Below, piece after piece: positions 27,822 through 37,400 of a stretch of DNA of 64,000 nt; within the stretch, counting starts at the first letter, position 1; every line of letters starts with the position of its first letter. Made by a program: the position numbers and the translations under genes. The notes beneath the pieces were generated by a model, which worked only from the letters and a program-made list of their open reading frames with translations, ran no database searches and was not told the DNA's origin. Origin of the DNA: Maribacter sp. (GTDB lineage: Bacteria > Bacteroidota > Bacteroidia > Flavobacteriales > Flavobacteriaceae). The DNA lies in contig DRFI01000028.1 in the NCBI GenBank assembly GCA_011050675.1, forward strand, positions 124,001 to 188,000, read 5' to 3'.

Positions 27822-28646
27822 TTAACCTAATGCAACTCTTTTAAAACCTACGACTACTAAACTAGAGTCAATAGATTTTACATATTGAGCAACACTTTGC
27901 TTACTGTCTTTAATGAAATCTTGGTTTACTAAAGTGTTATCTTTAAAGAAACGCTTTAATTTCCCTTTAGCGATATTATCTAACATTGCTTCTGGCTTTC
28001 CTTCTTGACGTAATTGATCTTTTGCAATTTCAATTTCTTTATCAATAACAGATTGGTCAACACCATCTTCATTTAACGCTACAGGATTCATTGCAGCAGC
28101 TTGCATAGAAACATCTTTAGCAACTTCTTCAGCACCTGCAACCGAAGCTGAAAGACCTGTTAAAACAGCTATTTTGTTTCCTGCGTGAATATAAGAACCA
28201 ACGAAAGGTGCGCTTAAAGTTTCATAACCACCTATTTCGATTTTCTCACCGATAACACCAGTTTGCTCGATAAGTTTTTCTTGAACAGTCATGCCTTTGT
28301 AATCAGCAGCTAAGAAAGCTTCTTTAGAATCAAAATTGATTGCTAAATCTGCTAATTCAGTAGCTAACGTTACAAATGTTTCGTTTTTAGCAACGAAATC
28401 GGTCTCGCAGTTCAAAGAAATAATAACACCTTTAGAGTTGTTGTCATTTACTTTTGCAATTGCTGCACCTTCAGAAGAATCTCTGTCGGCTCTTTTTGCT
28501 GCAACTTTTTGACCTTTTTTACGAAGAACTTCGATTGCAGTTTCAAAATCGCCATCAGCTTCAACTAAGGCTTTTTTGCAATCCATCATTCCTGCACCAG
28601 TAGTTTTTCTTAATCTATTAACTTCTGCAGCTGTAATCTTTGCCAT
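27822..28646 (-). CDS. tsf: Elongation factor Ts
   Basis: A 274-aa nucleotide exchange factor for EF-Tu. The N-terminal UBA-like domain reads AAEVNRLRKTTGAGMMDCKK, followed by the core dimerisation domains with NCETDFVAKN and the C-terminal module QDFIKDSKQSVAQYVK. The length is close to that of other Bacteroidota EF-Ts. It is downstream of rpsB by 66 bp on the minus strand, the near-universal rpsB-tsf pairing. Confidence 0.97.
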   Translation of the reverse strand: MAKITAAEVNRLRKTTGAGMMDCKKALVEADGDFETAIEVLRKKGQKVAAKRADRDSSEGAAIAKVNDNNSKGVIISLNCETDFVAKNETFVTLATELADLAINFDSKEAFLAADYKGMTVQEKLIEQTGVIGEKIEIGGYETLSAPFVGSYIHAGNKIAVLTGLSASVAGAEEVAKDVSMQAAAMNPVALNEDGVDQSVIDKEIEIAKDQLRQEGKPEAMLDNIAKGKLKRFFKDNTLVNQDFIKDSKQSVAQYVKSIDSSLVVVGFKRVALG

Positions 28647-28712
28647 CTTTTTTACTTTTAGTATACCCGTTTTATGGGGTTGTTCTTAGATATATTTTAT
28701 AAATGTAGTAAC

Positions 28713-29849
28713 TTATTCTACTCCACCTTTAGTGTTGTCTTGCCACTCTTTAAGCTCGTCCCACTTACCATCTGCAGCCATTTTAGCTTGCTTTGGCCAT
28801 GAGGTAGGATCTAAATGAGCCATTCTAGAACTTGCTTCAGTTAAAATCCCTTTGATTTTATCAGCATCTCCTTTAGATAGGTCAGCGAAAGTAGCTATAC
28901 CTGCAGCAACTAATGCTTCAGCAGCTTTTGGTCCAATTCCTTCAACTTTCGTTAAATCATCAGCTTCAACTTTTGCCTCTTTAGCAACAGCTTCTTTAGT
29001 CGCTTCTACATTTACCTCAACGTCTGGTACATTATCAACAACTGGTGCTGGTTTAGTATCAACTTTTTCAGGAGCTGGAGATGGCTTTTCAGCAGTTACT
29101 TTTTTCTTAGGAGCTTTATCTTTTTTCTCAGATTTACCTTCAGCTGCATCACCTTTTTCAGCCTTACGTTCAGCAAGACCTTCAGCTACTGCATTGGTAA
29201 CTTCTGTCATAATAATGTCAATAGATTTTGAAGCATCATCATTTGAAGGAATCAAATAATCTACATCTCTAGGGTCACAGTTGGTATCAACCATTGCGAA
29301 AATAGGAATGTTCAATTTTTGAGCTTCTTTAACTGCGATGTGCTCTCTCATTGTATCAACGATGAACAATGCACCTGGTAAACGTGTCATTTCAGAGATA
29401 GAACCTAAGTTTTTTTCTAATTTTGCACGTAAACGGTCAACTTGCAATCTTTCTTTTTTAGATAGTGTAAGGAAAGTACCATCTTTCTTCATACGATCAA
29501 TAGAAGCCATTTTCTTAACAGCTTTACGGATAGTAACGAAGTTTGTTAACATACCACCTGGCCATCTTTCTGTGATGTAAGGCATGTTTACATTTGCAGC
29601 TTTTTCAGCAACGATGTCTTTTGCTTGTTTTTTGGTAGCTACGAAAAGTATTTTTCTACCTGATGCTGCAATTTTGCTAAGAGCCTCATTGGTCTCGTCT
29701 AATTTTGCAACTGTTTTGTAAAGGTTGATTACGTGAATACCATTACGCTCCATGTAGATGTAAGGAGCCATGTTTGGATTCCACTTTCTTGTAAGGTGAC
29801 CAAAATGTACACCTGCTTCTAATAATTGTTTTACTTCGACTCTCGCCAT
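28713..29849 (-). CDS. rpsB: Ribosomal protein S2 with C-terminal helix-hairpin-helix extension
   Basis: Residues 1-230 are a complete bacterial S2 (EAGVHFGHLTRKWNPNM; PGALFIVDTMREHIAVKEA; FAMVDTNCDPRDVDYLIPSN). A Lys/Ala/Pro-rich linker (about 231-295) then leads to a helix-hairpin-helix-type domain (about 298-378) with TKVEGIGPKAAEALVAAGI, Phe321 and the W351PKQAKMAADGKW motif. Ordinary S2 ends near residue 235-250, so about 130 residues are added. The same domain type ends ActC in this window. Its function on S2 is unknown; it might bind nucleic acid or another protein. Confidence 0.95.
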   Translation of the reverse strand: MARVEVKQLLEAGVHFGHLTRKWNPNMAPYIYMERNGIHVINLYKTVAKLDETNEALSKIAASGRKILFVATKKQAKDIVAEKAANVNMPYITERWPGGMLTNFVTIRKAVKKMASIDRMKKDGTFLTLSKKERLQVDRLRAKLEKNLGSISEMTRLPGALFIVDTMREHIAVKEAQKLNIPIFAMVDTNCDPRDVDYLIPSNDDASKSIDIIMTEVTNAVAEGLAERKAEKGDAAEGKSEKKDKAPKKKVTAEKPSPAPEKVDTKPAPVVDNVPDVEVNVEATKEAVAKEAKVEADDLTKVEGIGPKAAEALVAAGIATFADLSKGDADKIKGILTEASSRMAHLDPTSWPKQAKMAADGKWDELKEWQDNTKGGVE

Positions 29850-30042
29850 TTTAAATTTAGTTTACGTTCTTATGAATTAGCAATGATAAAGTGGTATTTG
29901 CATAAGCAAAAGCCTCCATCATTTAGATGCTAAACTAATTTACCTTCAATTATAAATAATTTAAGGATTTTTAATTGTCCGTAATGGACTTTCAATGAAC
30001 TAGTTAATAATCTGGTTTTACCCAGTGTGATAAAATATAAAA

Positions 30043-30065
30043 CAGGCACCCAAAAAAGGTGCCTG
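30043..30065 (-). terminator. Terminator between rpsI and rpsB
   Basis: An 8-bp GC-rich stem (caggcacc / ggtgcctg) with a 7-nt loop, followed in the minus-strand direction by TTTTATATTTTATC. It lies 18 nt after the rpsI stop, so rplM-rpsI and rpsB-tsf are likely separate transcription units. Confidence 0.8.
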
Positions 30066-30083
30066 GTGATCTTGTAACTCGAA

Positions 30084-30470
30084 TTAACGTTTCGAGAATT
30101 GGAATTTTTTACGTGCTTTCTTCTGACCGAATTTCTTACGTTCAACCATTCTAGGATCTCTAGTTAAAAGACCTTCTGGTTTCAAGATAATTCTGTTTTC
30201 AGCATCAATCTCACACATTGCTCTAGATAAAGCAAGACGAATAGCCTCTGCTTGACCTGTGATACCACCACCGTAAACATTTACTTTTACGTTATAAGTA
30301 TCTAAGCTTTCAGTTAATGTGAAAGGTTGTTTTACTTTGTATTGAAGTGTTGCAGTTGGGAAGTATACACTTAAATCTTTATTGTTAATAGTAATGTCTC
30401 CATTTCCATCAGAAAGATATACTCTCGCTACAGCGGTCTTTCTACGACCAATTTTATGAATTACTTCCAT
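30084..30470 (-). CDS. rpsI: Ribosomal protein S9
   Basis: A 128-aa S9. IGRRKTAVARVYL at the N-terminus, the central GGGITGQAEAIRLALSRA, and a basic C-terminal tail ending GQKKARKKFQFSKR that reaches into the P-site are all diagnostic. It starts one base after the rplM stop on the minus strand, the conserved rplM-rpsI operon. Confidence 0.97.
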   Translation of the reverse strand: MEVIHKIGRRKTAVARVYLSDGNGDITINNKDLSVYFPTATLQYKVKQPFTLTESLDTYNVKVNVYGGGITGQAEAIRLALSRAMCEIDAENRIILKPEGLLTRDPRMVERKKFGQKKARKKFQFSKR

Positions 30471-30471
30471 C

Positions 30472-30927
30472 TTATTTAATGTCTTTTAGGTTAACAACAG
30501 TAGGTTTTTGAGCTTCCTGACCGTGCTCTGTACCTGCGTAAACTTTTAGGTTTCTAAAAAGTTCTGCACCTAATCTGTTCTTAGGTAACATACCTTTTAT
30601 CGCTTTTTCAAGAATACCTTCTGGGTTTTTCTCTAATAACTGTTTTACGCTAGTAGTACGTTGACCACCTGGGTAGCCAGTGTATCTCATGTATGATTTA
30701 TCAGACCACTTGTTTCCTGTAAGAACAATTTTCTCTGCGTTGATAATAACAACATTATCACCACAATCAACATGAGGGGTGAAACTTGGTTTGTGCTTTC
30801 CTCTTAACAAATAGGCGACTTTAGAAGCCATGCGTCCTAATGTTTCTCCTTCGGCATCTACCAATAACCACTCTTTGTTTACAGTTGTTCTGTTGGCCGA
30901 AACGGTCTTATAACTTAATGTATCCAC
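30472..30927 (-). CDS. rplM: Ribosomal protein L13
   Basis: A 151-aa L13. Key motifs are [28 protein letters not shown] and the closing [16 protein letters not shown]. The start is GTG at 30927, giving [15 protein letters not shown]. It leads the rplM-rpsI operon, with a strong promoter at 30976-31006 and a small hairpin at the probable 5' end of the mRNA, which may be an autoregulatory leader. Confidence 0.97.
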   Translation of the reverse strand: MDTLSYKTVSANRTTVNKEWLLVDAEGETLGRMASKVAYLLRGKHKPSFTPHVDCGDNVVIINAEKIVLTGNKWSDKSYMRYTGYPGGQRTTSVKQLLEKNPEGILEKAIKGMLPKNRLGAELFRNLKVYAGTEHGQEAQKPTVVNLKDIK

Positions 30928-30959
30928 TACTGCTATTTTTAACTATTATTTTAATCAAT

Positions 30960-30972
30960 CCCGTCAAACGGG
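30960..30972 (-). promoter_or_regulatory. 5'-terminal hairpin of the rplM leader
   Basis: The inverted repeat CCCGT-TTG-ACGGG begins 3 nt after the -7 box, so it would sit at the very 5' end of the rplM-rpsI mRNA, about 33 nt before the GTG start. Ribosomal-protein operons often have autoregulatory leaders, and L13 leader motifs have been described in Bacteroidota; a match to any of them was not tested. Confidence 0.4.
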
Positions 30973-30975
30973 CTG

Positions 30976-31006
30976 CAAATCTACGATTATTAACTTGAAT
31001 TGCAAA
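30976..31006 (-). promoter_or_regulatory. Bacteroidota-type promoter of rplM-rpsI
   Basis: On the minus strand, TTTG (31006-31003), a 19-bp spacer and TAGATTTG (30983-30976) match the TTTG-N19-TAnnTTTG consensus perfectly. Transcription would start around 30969-30971. Confidence 0.75.
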
Positions 31007-31173
31007 TACTTGTTTCTTTATTTTTTACATTTTTTCGATAAATGTAATTTCTAACTGCTTTATTTTTAATGAGATCACGTTAAACTTATTGATTTTGTTA
31101 CCTTTTTTGTAACAATTCTATTTTTCAAGTGTCTGTTTTATCAACAAAACAATCAACTAAAAAACCTATTATT

Positions 31174-32730
31174 ATGCTTAAGTATTTAGTAAGTTGTATG
31201 CTTTTCCTTTTAATTACTGCCACGCTAATTGTGCAAAATGAAGTTGCAAAGGTACAAAGGGAATATGTTATAGCACAACTTCCTGTTGATAAAGAAATTA
31301 CTATTGATGATAAGTTATCGGATTTTGAGTGTAATGATGTACAGTTGGATGATGAATTCACCGTTTTTGAACCCATTAATGGCAAAATAACGATTCAACG
31401 TACTAGATGTAAAATCACCTATGATGCAAAATTTTTATACGTAGTGGTAGGTTGTTTTGATAGTATTCCGTCAAAAATAGAAAGTCGACCGGCTAGAAGA
31501 GTTAATTTTTCTGGAGATTGGGTTCAGATTATTATAGATAGTTATAATGACAAACGAACTGCTTTTCATTTTAATGTCTCTTCGGCTTGAATAAAAGGAG
31601 ATGATTTTATATCGTCAAAATGATGATTATTGTAATGCTAGCAGGAATCCGATATGGTATAATGCTGCACAAATTGATAAGAAAGGATGGTCTACAGAAA
31701 TGAAAATACCTTTTAGTCCATTAAAATTTGGATCTGCAGAAGAACAAGTATGAAGTTTAGAAGTTCATAGAAAGTATTTTAGAGGTGAGGAGCTTTTTAT
31801 ATGCCGACCTATCGGATTAGTTGCTCCGGGTTGGGTAAGTGAATTTGGGAAATTGAAAGGATTTAGGAATATTCAGCCTCAGAAACAATTAGAAATACAA
31901 CCCTTTTTAGTCAATCAATTTGATAGTTACCCTGCTCAAAACGGAAATCCTTTTAGGGATGGGCAAGATTATATATTAAATGAGGGCTTAGATGCCGATC
32001 CAGGTGTAATTGCCTTGGGCGGATTTCAAATCTTTTTAAAGAGAGAAGACCTTTCTTTATTGAGAATAAAAACATTTTTGAGTATGAATTTGCAGTTGGA
32101 AATGACAATATTTTCTATAGTAGAAGAATAGGTTGAAGTCGGCAAAGGTTCGAAACGATTGCATTTGGTGAGTTTGTAAACGAGCCAACGAATTCAACTA
32201 TCTTGAGGGAGCTAAGTTTTCTGGTAAAACCAAAAACGTTTGGTCACTGGGTTTATTGGAAAACGTTACGGATAAATTGTATGCAGATGTAGAGGGTTGC
32301 TTGGAATAAAAGATTTGAACTTGTAGAGCCTTTATCCAATTACTTGTTAGATAGGGTGCAAAAAATAATTAATGTATTAAGAGGTACGTATTCTGGTTTT
32401 AATTTTGTTGATAATCCTATTGTGAAGAGATAAGAAGATAGCGTTACTATGTTCTCAGAAAATCAAATTTCAAAAGCTACTTCTGACGATGCTTATTTAA
32501 TAGATTGTCAAATAGAAAACCCAGATTTCTCTTATGTTCAGTTTAGGTTTAATTTGGTTCTTAGATAGGATTATAAGCCAGGTTCAGAGATTTTTTCAGT
32601 TTAGTCTCAGGGCATGGTTGGGGCAGAAAATCCGAATGAAAGTTTGGGTAGAAATTTAGATTATCTAATCTTAAATCAAAAAAAGGAAAATACCTTTTTG
32701 CTAAAAGCTACCTATAGATTTATTCTGTAA
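31174..32730 (+). pseudogene. Decayed DUF5916 (CBM9-like domain) outer-membrane protein gene
   Basis: The fragments in order read as a DUF5916 protein: a signal-like N-terminus (MLKYLVSCMLFLLITATL), the carbohydrate-binding-like domain (IDDKLSDFE, YDAKFLYVVVGCFD, IIIDSYNDKRTAFHFN), barrel strands including FGKLKGFRNIQP and NVWSLGLLENV, and the family C-terminus LVLR-stop-DYKPGSEIF...RNLDYLILNQKKENTFLLKATYRFIL. Damage includes TGA at 31588 (expected Gly), a frameshift near 31610, TGA at 31751 (Trp), a frameshift near 32060, TGA near 32131 (Arg), and two Trp-to-TAG changes near 32565 and 32601. About 500 residues remain, well short of full-length relatives (about 700-870 aa), so a large internal part is also lost. 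Confidence 0.85.
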
Positions 32731-32825
32731 TTACTGTTTTAATGATTTGACCGTTTGCTCTGTGGTGAAATAATATGTTGATTTTTTCGTTTTATATCTT
32801 TGAACAACCAAAAAAAACTAAAAAG

Positions 32826-33332
32826 ATGTACAAACATATTTTACTTATAGTAAGTTTAGCATTTGCACTTGTATCGTGCAGTTCTGATAAAGATGAGGCT
32901 GAGCCAGATGCAGAAACAAATAGTACTGCAATTTTAGGTACGTGGGATGCTACTGAGCTTATAATTGATAATGAAACAGCAAGTGATGATGTTAAATTTG
33001 GTAAGCAAATTCTAGATTTTCTTTCAGATAAAGATTGCTATATAATTACGTTACAGTTTAATGAGGATTTAAGTGCTAATGCTTCTAATTCTGCAAATTA
33101 TGTAGAAGTTAATGCTACAGCGACTGGGTTAGATATTCCTTGCCCATCTGAGTCTGACACTAACACGAGCACGTACACCTTTGATGGTGAAACGGTAACA
33201 ACTATTGATGAAAATGGTGAAGAGTTAGCTATAGGTGTTACAATCGATGGAGGTATTATGACGGTTGACGCTAGTGATCTTGATATACCTAACTTCTCAG
33301 AAGACGGACAATTAATTTTTGTAAAGCGATAA
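32826..33332 (+). CDS. Lipocalin-like lipoprotein
   Basis: A 168-aa secreted lipoprotein: MYKHILLIVSLAFALVSC is a lipoprotein signal with Cys18 at the lipobox. An Asp/Glu/Thr-rich linker precedes ILGTWDATELIID, the typical first strand of lipocalin-like domains (DUF4923/lipocalin_4 type) common in flavobacterial lipoproteins, and a C-terminal strand DGQLIFVKR. The frame is open from 32775, but that start would bury the signal peptide; a TATCTTTG element at 32795-32802 also supports the ATG at 32826. Ligand unknown. Confidence 0.78.
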   Translation: MYKHILLIVSLAFALVSCSSDKDEAEPDAETNSTAILGTWDATELIIDNETASDDVKFGKQILDFLSDKDCYIITLQFNEDLSANASNSANYVEVNATATGLDIPCPSESDTNTSTYTFDGETVTTIDENGEELAIGVTIDGGIMTVDASDLDIPNFSEDGQLIFVKR

Positions 33333-33358
33333 AGGCTTACTATTTATAACTTAAAACG

Positions 33359-33386
33359 AACCCTTGCATTTATGCGAGGGTTTTTT
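33359..33386 (+). terminator. Terminator after the lipocalin-like gene
   Basis: A 10-bp stem aacccttgca / tgcgagggtt (one wobble pair) with a TTTA loop and a following T-run, 26 nt after the stop. It also abuts the end of the convergent frameshifted gene. Confidence 0.8.
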
Positions 33387-33697
33387 ATTGCTTATAAAAT
33401 TTCGCTTTTACATTTTGATTTTCGGACCGTATGCTTATCATATATAGTCCCTTTTCAAGATTAAAGACCGGAATATTTAGCGCATTTCTTTTTATGTCCC
33501 ACTGGTGGTGGATTATTTGGGTACCATAACTGTCTCTAATGCTTATTGTGGCATTTGTGTCATTTTTAAGGCCTAGATACATTAATGACATTTGTAGCTG
33601 GGTTAGGGAAGATCTTTATATCATTTTTCACTTCTTGCGCAGATAGTTGAGTTGCACCGAGCATTATCAAAAACACTATGATTAAAAAATGTTTCAT
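33385..33697 (-). pseudogene. Mini T9SS sorting-domain protein, frameshifted
   Basis: From the ATG at 33697 the first frame reads a signal peptide (MKHFLIIVFLIMLGATQLSAQ) and then EVKNDIKIFPNPATNVINV, the start of a T9SS type A sorting domain, but it hits TAA at codon 44. The rest of the domain continues in another frame: LGLKNDTNATISIRDSYG..., VFNLEKGLYMISIRS, VKAKFYKQ-stop at 33385. The span is 313 nt, i.e. one base too many. Restoring the frame would give a secreted protein of about 103 aa consisting only of a signal peptide and a sorting domain. It may be a true frameshift mutation or a sequencing indel. Confidence 0.7.
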
Positions 33698-33706
33698 AAA
33701 ATAAAA

Positions 33707-33738
33707 TATAGCGTACTTCTACAATGAAGTACGCTATA
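33707..33738 (-). terminator. Terminator of the LRR/fibronectin-like lipoprotein operon
   Basis: A perfect 13-bp stem (TATAGCGTACTTC / GAAGTACGCTATA) with a 6-nt loop, followed in the minus-strand direction by TTTTATTTTATG. It lies 53 nt after the lipoprotein stop. Confidence 0.8.
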
Positions 33739-33791
33739 TGCTAACGTTTATAAAATACTTTTTCGTCTAGCTTTAAATAAACTTTAACTTT

Positions 33792-34460
33792 CTAGAATGT
33801 GAAATAGGTTCGGCTAGTAGATGTATTGTTGTTACTATCTTTAGATATTATTTGAATAATATATTGTTCCCCAGCTGTAATGTTATAATTGGTGTTTTCA
33901 TTAGTAGTATTCTCAAGAATTAATTCTAAGTTACCTGAGGTGCCGATATATACATCATAATCAACCAAATCATTATCTAAATCTTCACCTACCCAAGAAA
34001 CGGTTACCGTACCATTACCATTATCTGCAACACTAATTTCTGCAGGAAAAGGAGCAAAGTTTTCTGTGCTCGTACCTTCGGAATAGAAATTCCAAGAATC
34101 ACTCGCCAGTGTTTTTGAACCCAAAATAGCAGTTACTGACCATGAAAACTGCGTGCCTTTAGGCAGACCTACGGCAAGTGATGTTGTGGTTACAGTTCTT
34201 GTGTCTGTAGTATTGGTTTCTTGATTAGTAATTTCTAATTCATAAGAAGTTGCATTGGTAGAGGCAGACCATTGAAATTCTATATTTACCCCGTCGGTAC
34301 TATTGTCTTGACCTTCAGTGCATATTAAATTGTTTTCAGGAAATACAAGATTAAGAGCACCTAGTTCTTTTTCCTCGGGTGTAGTATTATTATTGTCATC
34401 ACTACCGCCACAAGAAGCAACTAGTAGTCCCACTAAAATTAATTTTATAGCTAATCTCAT
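33792..34460 (-). CDS. Fibronectin type III-like lipoprotein
   Basis: A 222-aa protein whose lipoprotein signal ends VASCGGSDDNNN, so Cys17 would be lipidated. Two fibronectin-III-like beta domains follow: about 55-125 (IEFQWSASTNATSYELEI) and 135-220 (VTVSWVGEDLDNDLVDYDV...YIIQIISKDSNNN). It starts inside the stop of the upstream LRR gene (4-bp ATGA overlap) and is followed by a terminator, so the two proteins are made together. It probably acts as a surface-exposed companion of the LRR protein; that role is inferred. Confidence 0.75.
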   Translation of the reverse strand: MRLAIKLILVGLLVASCGGSDDNNNTTPEEKELGALNLVFPENNLICTEGQDNSTDGVNIEFQWSASTNATSYELEITNQETNTTDTRTVTTTSLAVGLPKGTQFSWSVTAILGSKTLASDSWNFYSEGTSTENFAPFPAEISVADNGNGTVTVSWVGEDLDNDLVDYDVYIGTSGNLELILENTTNENTNYNITAGEQYIIQIISKDSNNNTSTSRTYFTF

Positions 34461-37400
34461 TTTTTTACAAATTTTAAGTTGATTTCTTTACCTCCATTTA
34501 GAATGGTTAACATATATAAACCAGGAGAAAGGTTAGAAATATTCATTTCTAATGTGCCGTTATTTATTTGTCGGCTTTCTTGTAGTGATGTTACTCCGCT
34601 TATATTTGATAAGATAACTAGAGCATTAGTCATTATATCTAAACCTTCAACTCGTAACATGTCCGCCACTGGGTTTGGGGTTAAAATGGCATTACTGATT
34701 ACTACACTGTCATTGAAAATACCTTGACAAATTTTATCTGTTTCAATTGAAATAACATTAGCTCCCTTATCTAACGGGAATGATAATTGTTGATTGTCAA
34801 TATTGTCAACTTGAAAGGTGTATACTTTGTCATTTACCAAAACCTCGTAATTTTTACTACCGGAAACCACAACACTTGCTTTTTTAGCGGTGTAGTCTAT
34901 TACTGTTTTACCTGAAATGAATTCCTCGGGAGTTTCAATGTTCAAACTAAATTCAACATTGGGGGCGCCAACTAATCGACCAATCTCTGAATTAGCAACT
35001 ATTTTATAAGAACCTGGTTCTAGATCAGTAACCATAAGCGTACTTCCGTTTTGTTGCGTATAATTAGCAGAGAAATTATTCGGACCTGTTATCGCTAATA
35101 TATGTGTTTGATTAACTTTAAATTCAACAGTAAGCATTCCGTTTGCGGTGTCAGGACAAGAAGTGCTCGTAGCTTTTGCAGTAAAATCATCTGGTTTTGG
35201 CACTAAAATGTCTTGGTAGCTACAACCAGTAGCGCCCGTTACTGCACCAATTGGTGTATTCTTGCAAACATCATTATCATTAGGTACACCATCGTTATCA
35301 TCATCACCTTGTATATTGATAGGATTCAAATGAAGTGTTAAGTCGGGTAGAAGACTATTTGTAATTATACAATCGTAAGAGCCTTCGTGTTCGTTAGAAA
35401 AGCCACTAATAATGTAAGTAGACTCAGTTGCGTTATCAATTGGTATTTCATTTAATCTCCATTGATATATGTTATTTGGTTCTATAGTCTGGTCAATTTT
35501 AAGAGTGTAGCTTTCTGTGGGGTTTATAATAATAAAACTACTTTCTCCCAAGTTCGTTTGACCGTAATAGCTAAAAGTTATGTTTTCAGCTAAATTCTGC
35601 GACATTTCTAGTATATCTTCAAAAACGAATTCATTAGAGCTTATGGATACAGCGTATACATTTGTAGATGCAAAATTTGGTATTTTACCATGAAAATTGT
35701 TATTGGACAATAAAATTCGATTTAATGATGGTATGTTAGTAAGTTCGATAGGTATTGTGCCATTTAAATTATTGTTATAAGCTTGAAAATCTACAAGATT
35801 GGTTAATTGACCTAGCGAAAGAGGTAATGATCCTTCTAAATTGTTTTGACTCAATTTTAAAGTTGTGATATTCTGTAATTGCCCTAGCTCTATTGGTATC
35901 TCTCCTGTTAAATTATTTACGGAAATATCTAAGTACGACAAATTGTTTATTAAACCTAGTTCTACAGGAATTGATCCGCTAAATGAATTATAACTTAAAT
36001 CAAGATATTGCAAACTTGTTACTTGAGAGAGAAAGTCAGGAATCTCCCCTTCGAAGTTGTTGCTAGCTAGTAAAAGTGATATTAAATTAGGAAAGTTGGT
36101 CATAGAAGTTGGAATTGAACCTTCTATATTATTCCGCATTAGATTAATTGTTTCAATACTGATTAAGTTGCCTAGCTCTTCTGGTAATGATCCAGATAAT
36201 TCGTTGTCGAAGAACGTTGCGAACTTTAATTTAGATAAGTTCCCAAATTCTGGAGGAATTTCTCCTGATATTAAATTATTTGAAATATTAAACTGTTCTA
36301 AATTTGTAAGGTTTCCAATTTCTGGTGGTATACCTCCTGTTATTTGATTAACATTTTCAGGTACAGTTGGATTGGAGGCGCTAGAAAGATTTAAAACCTT
36401 TAATTCGGTTAATAGACCGATTTCAGGAGGTAATGTTCCGGTAAGTTTGTTCTCTGTTATATAAAGATATTCAACTCTTCCTTCTGAATTTAAGGTTACA
36501 CCATACCAATTTTCAATATCCTGTTCTTCTAAATCCCATGTGTTAACCCAGTTTGGTCCTCCTGTGGCGTTGTATAATGCGATTAAGGCATCTCGATCTG
36601 TGTTATTTGCTACATTGGCTCTAAAAACCATTTTGTCTAAAAGAATACGCTGTTGTTCTTGGTCAGATTCTGCTCTAATTTGTAAATCAACCAATTCATT
36701 AGATGTTAAGGTAAACGTGGTGGAGTAAGAAGCCCAGCCATTTTCGGACGGATTTACAGTAAATTCTTCGACAACATCAGCAAATATTCCTTGTGTTAAT
36801 TGTAATTGTAAAGAATTAAAATTTCCTTCTATAACATTATAATCTATTTCCAAAATATATTCTACTCCTTCATAAAGTTGTATTTCGTTTTGAAATATAG
36901 ATGATGTATTACTGCCATTATTTGAGGTGGTTAATTCTAGGCTATAGTCAAGGTTATCGCTAATAGTTTCATTTTTATTCCATGAGCTACCCGGTATTAG
37001 GTTAATGCCCCAATTTGCTAAATTACTACCGCCGCCTAAAGACCAATCCTCAAAACTAGGGTCTTCAATAACGCTTGTAGCATCTATCGATATTTCGCAA
37101 CCGTTATCATCAACGGCTAGGGCTGTTTGTGGTGTATTTGGACATGTATCTTCTGTATCTGGTATTCCATCATCATCTGTATCCGCTGGTGCATCGCCCA
37201 ATACTTTCATATTGTCAATTAGAACAGAACTTGTTGGAGATGTATTTGCTCTAAATGCTAATTCGAAAACATAATCCTCGTCTGTGTCGGTGTCAAAATT
37301 AACAGTGTAGGTATGCCAGTCGCCATCACTTTCCATGGGGACAAATTCATTTAAGTATTGTATGGTGTAACTACCAGCATCTTTTGAAATGTATAAATTG

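Noticed and set aside
29857-29922. A 21-codon frame on the minus strand just upstream of rpsB that could be a leader peptide.
   Set aside because: No hairpin, biased codon use or clear ribosome-binding site supports it; AT-rich leaders produce such frames by chance.
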